A DNA stretch of 64,000 nt from Ficedula albicollis (lineage: Eukaryota > Chordata > Aves > Passeriformes > Muscicapidae): NCBI RefSeq assembly GCF_000247815.1, contig NC_021671.1, positions 21,192,267-21,256,266 on the forward strand. The letters run 5' to 3'. How positions within the stretch are numbered: position 1 is the stretch's first letter; every line of letters starts with the position of its first letter. Shown piece by piece: positions 54,301 to 64,000 of this stretch. The notes under the pieces are model-generated. The model saw only the letters and a program-made list of their open reading frames with translations. It ran no database searches and was not told the DNA's origin. The translations under genes were made by a program, and so were the position numbers.

Positions 54301-56257
54301 ATGTCACTAGAGGACTGCTAGGTGTCTTGCTGGCTAGTTTCTCAACAATGTGCTTTGAAGCACAGTGGGACAAAAAACTTTAAAATGGTATTTTAGTAAG
54401 CAAAAGGAGTACTTCATTCTTCTAAGGAAGGTTTACTTTTAGCCAAGACTGGGGCAGATAGTCTTATCTGCTGGACTCAAAGTGGTTTAGCTATCCCAGC
54501 CTAATTGATCCCTCATTCACAAAATTCCTACGTAGCCAGAGTAAGATGGCATGTTTTTGCACTGACCTTTGTTTAACCTGCTCTGAGACTGCCTGTAAAC
54601 ACAGGTCTCCTGGTTAGAGATAGATGTGGAATGCAAACAAAAACAAAGCCTCTGGCACACTTGAAATGGAAGATGACCATCTTCCATTTCTTTTTTTCTT
54701 TTTTCTTTTTTTTTGCACCATTTCAAAGTAAAAATATTGTAAAAGATCCATTCAGCTGGCAAGCTGATTAATATCACATATTTCCAAAGGCACAGTTTGT
54801 CACCACAGATAAAATCAGATTTACGCTCAGACTAGGGAAAACCTGAAAAAGTTATTTTCCAAGAGTTTTGCTTTTGCTCTGTAGAAGACTAAACTGAACA
54901 ACCCATAATACCAAACAGGGATATGAAATAAAGGAAGTTTGAATCCATGGCTCTCATAGTTGTAAAACGAGAGGGAAGAATATTTTTCACAAATGTGCGT
55001 TAATGATTATCCTTTGTATTTCTATTAAATGAATAAATTACATATGGATGATGTTAAAATAATACTTCAGTGTACTCTGGATCTATGAAAAAATCTCATA
55101 CTCACTTTACAACATGGAGTAAAATAAACAGTCCTCTCTCTTTAGAGGAGTATAATCCTTTAATTCATCTAGGGACACTAATCCAAGAAAATGTGTTCCA
55201 CATATACATGACAATGAAGAAAGTTTTCCCAGAGCAAATAGGTATTAGCCATTATATGTTGAAAAAGTTAGGGTTTTTTTAATCTCAGTTTCTGGGTTTG
55301 GTGTAAGAAGAAATACAGTCTTAAATCTAAAGTGAAGTATGTGCCAATGATGTAACGGGTTTTGAGTGCAATCATTCAATTTACTTTTCTGATATTTTTG
55401 TCTTTGAGTATGCAGTAATTGTTGTGAGTATACAGACATTCTGTAGCCGTAGTATATATTCATTCTATAACTATCAACTCAAACACATAAAGAAAAAATC
55501 ATACCTCTTCTCTACCTGTACAGCCACATCTGCAAAGAATTTATTTTTTAAGGCATTTAAGCCATTTTTAAATCATAAAGCTGAAACTAAAATTCATACC
55601 TCAATTTCCAAATATCAGACTCTTTCTACAACCTACTTTCTTCCATTTTGCATAACGAACAGATGATTAGTAAATAAAAATTTCTCTGGTTTTGATGAAT
55701 TTATCACAGAGAGCATAGCCTTGAAAAAGCAGATCCCCTCTAATTTAAAATGTCTTATCTTGCTTGTCGTTTAAAGTTTTTTTGCCAAAAAGACACATGA
55801 AGATTTCCACTGTGGAGAGAATTGCCTCACCTATAAGCAATCTCAGAGGAAGAGTTTTTGCTATTGCAAGGAACATTCTGAAAAAACCCTTTCCTTCAGA
55901 ATATGAGTTGAGGAAGTTTTCGTGGGTATGAATCCAGCCCTCTGATTCTGTTTGCCTTTGAATAAAACCATAGAAGCTCCACTGTAACCTCAAATCTCCA
56001 GCCATTCTGTAGTTCTGTGATTTCCCAAACATCTGTTGGGGACTTTGAAACCACCACATTCATTTTCTTATGAGCTAAGCTGCAATTTAACTCAGGTCTC
56101 TGAAGATGAAAGCCTAGAAAGCCTCTACACAGAGCAGAACACTTTCCAAATCAGTTCTCAGCTGTGGAGCTGGGAACAGCTGGCCTGCTCTCCCCTTTGG
56201 GTTGGGAGGGCTTGTTGTTTCCAGCTCCCTGACAGACATCTGAGGAGCCCCCATTTT

Positions 56258-56730
<473 letters not shown>

Positions 56731-56735
56731 AGCCC

Positions 56736-56773
<38 letters not shown>

Positions 56774-59700
56774 TACACCTACTTCCTGAGGCAAAAGGAA
56801 CAGTCCCTATCCATATGTCTGGAAAACCAAGAAAGAAACCTGAAATTTGTAAGGTTGTTGGGTTTTGTCAGTAAACTATTTGAGGTCTGTGTGTGCTACA
56901 AAAATGGGAATACATTCCCCACAAAAGCAGGAGAACTAGAATGTGTCCTTCTTCTTCTCTGTAGATACCAAAGTTTTTGCTAAATAATAAGGCCTCCTAG
57001 TCAGTTTTAAAACTGGCATGGAAAAGATGTTTATAAAAATGGTGCCAATGAAACAAAGCTTTAGATTCAAAGTATTTCTGGACATGGATGTTTAAGGAAC
57101 TGGTTGATGCTAGAACTAAGTGTATTAATGCTAGTGAAATTTTTCATAGAAAGATGTCCCCAAGTATAGCATAAACTCTCATACAATAGATTAAGAAAAT
57201 TCTCAGATTAATGAATCAACCTTCATTGTCAGCTCTCTTTATGATTTGGAGACTTTCACAAAGTGTGTGACACAGTCACCAGACTTTATAAGGCAGCTCT
57301 CAGTCTCTTTTAACAAACTCCTTGGAAAGAGGGCTTGTTTTTTAATGTGGAAAAAATGTAGAATGTAAAACCTCAAATATTTTCACCAGACAGAACTCAC
57401 ATTCCTTGGCCAGCCCAGCTGGAAGTTATTGTCAAGGTTGCTGTTTGTCAAAGGACTCAAGCAGAAGGAAAAGCATGATTCTGGTATTTTTGTAGCACCT
57501 GTACAGTGGAGCCCTGATCCATTCCTGTGGCTGTTTGCTCTGACATATGACTCCTCAGGAACATACAAGTAAATAATATTTAACCGTAATCTCACAAATA
57601 GTCCCTTTAGGGCCACAGCAAGTGTAGTGCACTTAAAATTAGGCATGTGCTCAATTATAAAGTTATTATTGAACCAGAGGCTTTGGGGGCTGAAAATATG
57701 AGTAAGGAATATTTCAGCTTGAGAAAAGCCCCCAGATTAAATATTGAGGGGTTTTTTTTTCATACAAAGCTCAGATGTATCATATAATTTTAGAATATTA
57801 TTTTCCTTTGAAATAAGCTTGTCCAAGCTATAAAGTTGGAAATGTCTTCAAATGGAGTTTATAAGAGAGTCCACTTTTCAGATTTCAAAGAAAAAGAGAA
57901 GTCTGTAGTCAGTGAGTTAAGAAATCCAGAGATTTTTTCCAAGCATTTTGTTTTTCTTAGTTTTGAGCTTTTTAGGTTAAGATCCAATTAATACATTTTT
58001 ATTCAAATCAACCACAGTATTAAATGAGACAATGTTGACTTAACCTTCCTGTAACTTTATGTTTCATGACAGTTATCCCAAAAATTAATTAGGTTTTTTT
58101 GACAAAGCGAATTGGTGATGTAAGTGGTGCTAGAAGTAACACTTTGAGTGGAAGCTACTCAAAAATCCCGTGAAGTGTTACCATAATTAAGTGCCAGAAG
58201 TGTTAGTGTAATTAAGTGCTGAAGTTGGCTGTGGCATGAGCCAACCTTGGTATTGACACAGGAGCTGTGCCCACATGCAGGGAATGTGATCCCTGCCCTG
58301 GGCTGAGCCTGGGCAGGATTCCCTGCTCTTCAGTGGAATGTCAACACAGGAGTGAAACTGGAGTGAGGAATGGGAAACTGGTGCATGGTACAGCTTGTAG
58401 AAAGGAGAGCTGCAGAGTTTCATGCCAAAGTAAGATGCATGATGCAGCTGAGGTGGTGAGATGACAAAAACAGAGGGATTGGGAGGGACAGTGTGGATTG
58501 ACTAACCTTCCTAGCTATCAGCTTTCCCTAGCTTTCCCTGAGCTATCAGTGGAGAGATAGTGGCACTGCTCGAGGCTTTGGGGGGGCTGTTTCATGCCAT
58601 CTCTCCTCATGGACCGTGGTGAGAAGCCAGGCAGAGCAAACAGCAAGTGTGAGGAGAACCATGGGCACCTTAAACAGCGTCATAGGAATACCTTCTACAA
58701 CTTCACCAGCACTTGCAGCTACATCTCACCCCTTCCAGAAACAAATGTATTCCCTCTTTATAATATTGATGTCTTAATTAATAATTAAGCCTCTAAAATG
58801 TGCAAACAAACTTCAATTTTATGAAGGTTTGAGAGACATAATCCAAAACCTTGATGAAAGCAGGTCTTTATGAACAAGTCTTCTCTTTGCCTAGAGGAAA
58901 TACTGTGTATTTCACATAAGAAGGTTATTTGTAAAATTGGTTCTGGTCCAAATTTCAATACATAAGCATTTGCTTAAGCTTAATAAGATCCATAATGTGC
59001 TTACAGGTAAATACATGTTTAAACACATTGTTGGAAGGAAAGAAAAAATACTGATGCAGAATCACGGGGCTCATCGGACTGAAAAAACAACCAAGGGGTG
59101 AAAACTTGTCACCTGGAAGTATTCCCTGTTATTGTTCACCACTGATTCTTACTGTCCCAGTGGAAAAGGTGACATGGCTGTGGGGGCAATTAGCCAGGGC
59201 TAAAAGCTGCTTTACCTTCTTGACCTCTTTTAGCAAAGTACAAATGGAAACATAGCTCTGAAATAAATCCCTTCTCTTTTTTTTTTATTCTAGACATGAT
59301 TAGAACTATTTACCTTTTTTTCTGACTCTTTACACATATATGTAAGCTAAGCATGAAACTGCTGGAGGAGAAGTACTTTTTTCTGGTTGTATAGAATGTT
59401 GACTTTGCACTGAATAAATCAGTGTCCTTCAGAAATAGAACATATTCATCTGAGAACCCAAACTTTTCTAAATTTTCTTCTTCTTTTTTTTTTCCACGAA
59501 AGTCAACATTTTCTACAGAAAGCTCATATTTCTGAGGGTTTCTGCACTAAAAAATTTCATTTCCACATATATTTGTACTCTAGAAAACTACATGAGCACA
59601 CTATTTTCTATCTGACTCGGTGCTGAGGCAAAGCAGGAATAATTGTAGCCAATACACAATCTTGGTATTGTCACTTGGATCTTTAAAACTGGAATATTTC

Positions 59701-60501
59701 AGAAACCAATATGTAGATATATATGGTATCAGTAGTTCACTGTCCTTTCCAGTAAAAGGACTTGGGATTATTAAAAGGAGCTGGAAGGAGATAGCTTCAA
59801 ATCCCTCTAAAAGAGGCAGTTGTTCACTTCACTGTGAGTTAAACTGTAGTGCTCATTTCTGTAGAATGATGCAGATTCCTAAGGTTCCTAGGATTTGAAG
59901 GAGAGACTAAATAAATCCATATAATTTAATTCTTCTGAATATTAGTAATGATGTAAAAATTGTGTCTGGTTCAAGAAGACTGAGCTACAAATGGTTGGAG
60001 GATGAGAGAGCATTCATGGAAGTCATCACCCATGTTGGGACTTCTCTCCTCCTGGCACTCTTTACTATCAGATGGCACTGGCAGCAGTGAGAGGGGTTAC
60101 TGTACATGATGGACTCTGATCCAGTGCTTGTGCCCTTAGCACGCTGGTGTTCACTGCAGGGCTTTATATGGCTGCAAACTGTGATGTGTGGAGCACCTCC
60201 CAAGGAGACCTCACTGGTGTGTGTTAGAGCTGACACCACTCAATACTCACCAAACCAGACGTTCTCACCTGAGTTAGAAATACCTGATTATCTATTTGCA
60301 AGTCCTGCCTCCTGCAAACGAGACATTGAGACTCAATGCAAAATCCAAAAGAGGTGACTGAAAATAAAACAGATTATATGCAGAAAGGAGGGGGGGAAAA
60401 AGCCAAACACAATATTTTAGAAGTTTCAATTTTTAAATTAGAAGATGGAAAAGGAAAATGTCAAAAAGAGCTCGTGCTAATCATAAGGTTTCGCTTCGTA
60501 G

Positions 60502-64000
<3,499 letters not shown>

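Overview
This window is vertebrate nuclear DNA, almost certainly from a bird. It is AT-rich and CpG-poor, and its recognisable transposons are 5'-truncated CR1 LINE fragments, typical of avian (more broadly sauropsid) genomes. There are no operons, ribosome binding sites or compact ORFs. Nearly all open frames over 60 codons are chance frames, including long poly-Pro/poly-Gly frames read from homopolymers.

The one gene I can support is MID1 (midline 1, TRIM18), a microtubule-associated RING E3 ubiquitin ligase, on the + strand. Three consecutive internal coding exons are present: 47348-47443 (96 nt), 60502-60609 (108 nt) and 63691-63839 (149 nt). They have consensus splice sites and compatible phases, and their lengths equal those I recall for human MID1 coding exons 2-4. 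Together they encode the end of the coiled coil and the start of the COS box. The exon with the start codon, RING and B-boxes is not in the window, so it should lie upstream. The FNIII and B30.2 exons should lie downstream. More than 99 percent of the window is therefore MID1 intron: at least 47.3 kb of intron 1, a 13.1 kb intron 2, a 3.1 kb intron 3 and the start of intron 4.

The introns hold scattered CR1 remnants (18.5, 22.9, 28.0, 32.4, 34.9, 36.3 and 42.4 kb), microsatellites, one inverted repeat pair (15.9/16.7 kb) and one dispersed repeat pair (27.9/31.3 kb). A short CpG-dense block at 1.84-2.02 kb could be the edge of a CpG island or alternative promoter.

Two sequence-level oddities stand out. 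First, there are three pure poly-C runs of 352, 364 and 424 bases. The third is bracketed by the same 14-bp word, as if one locus had been written twice around an artificial filler. Second, there are about 18 short head-to-tail duplications of 54-995 bp, nearly identical and sometimes chained end to end. These could be a burst of real tandem duplication, but the density, the chaining and the allele-like differences suggest false duplications from assembly of heterozygous sites. I found no CRISPR array, no intact mobile element, no convincing RNA gene and no undescribed multi-gene system.
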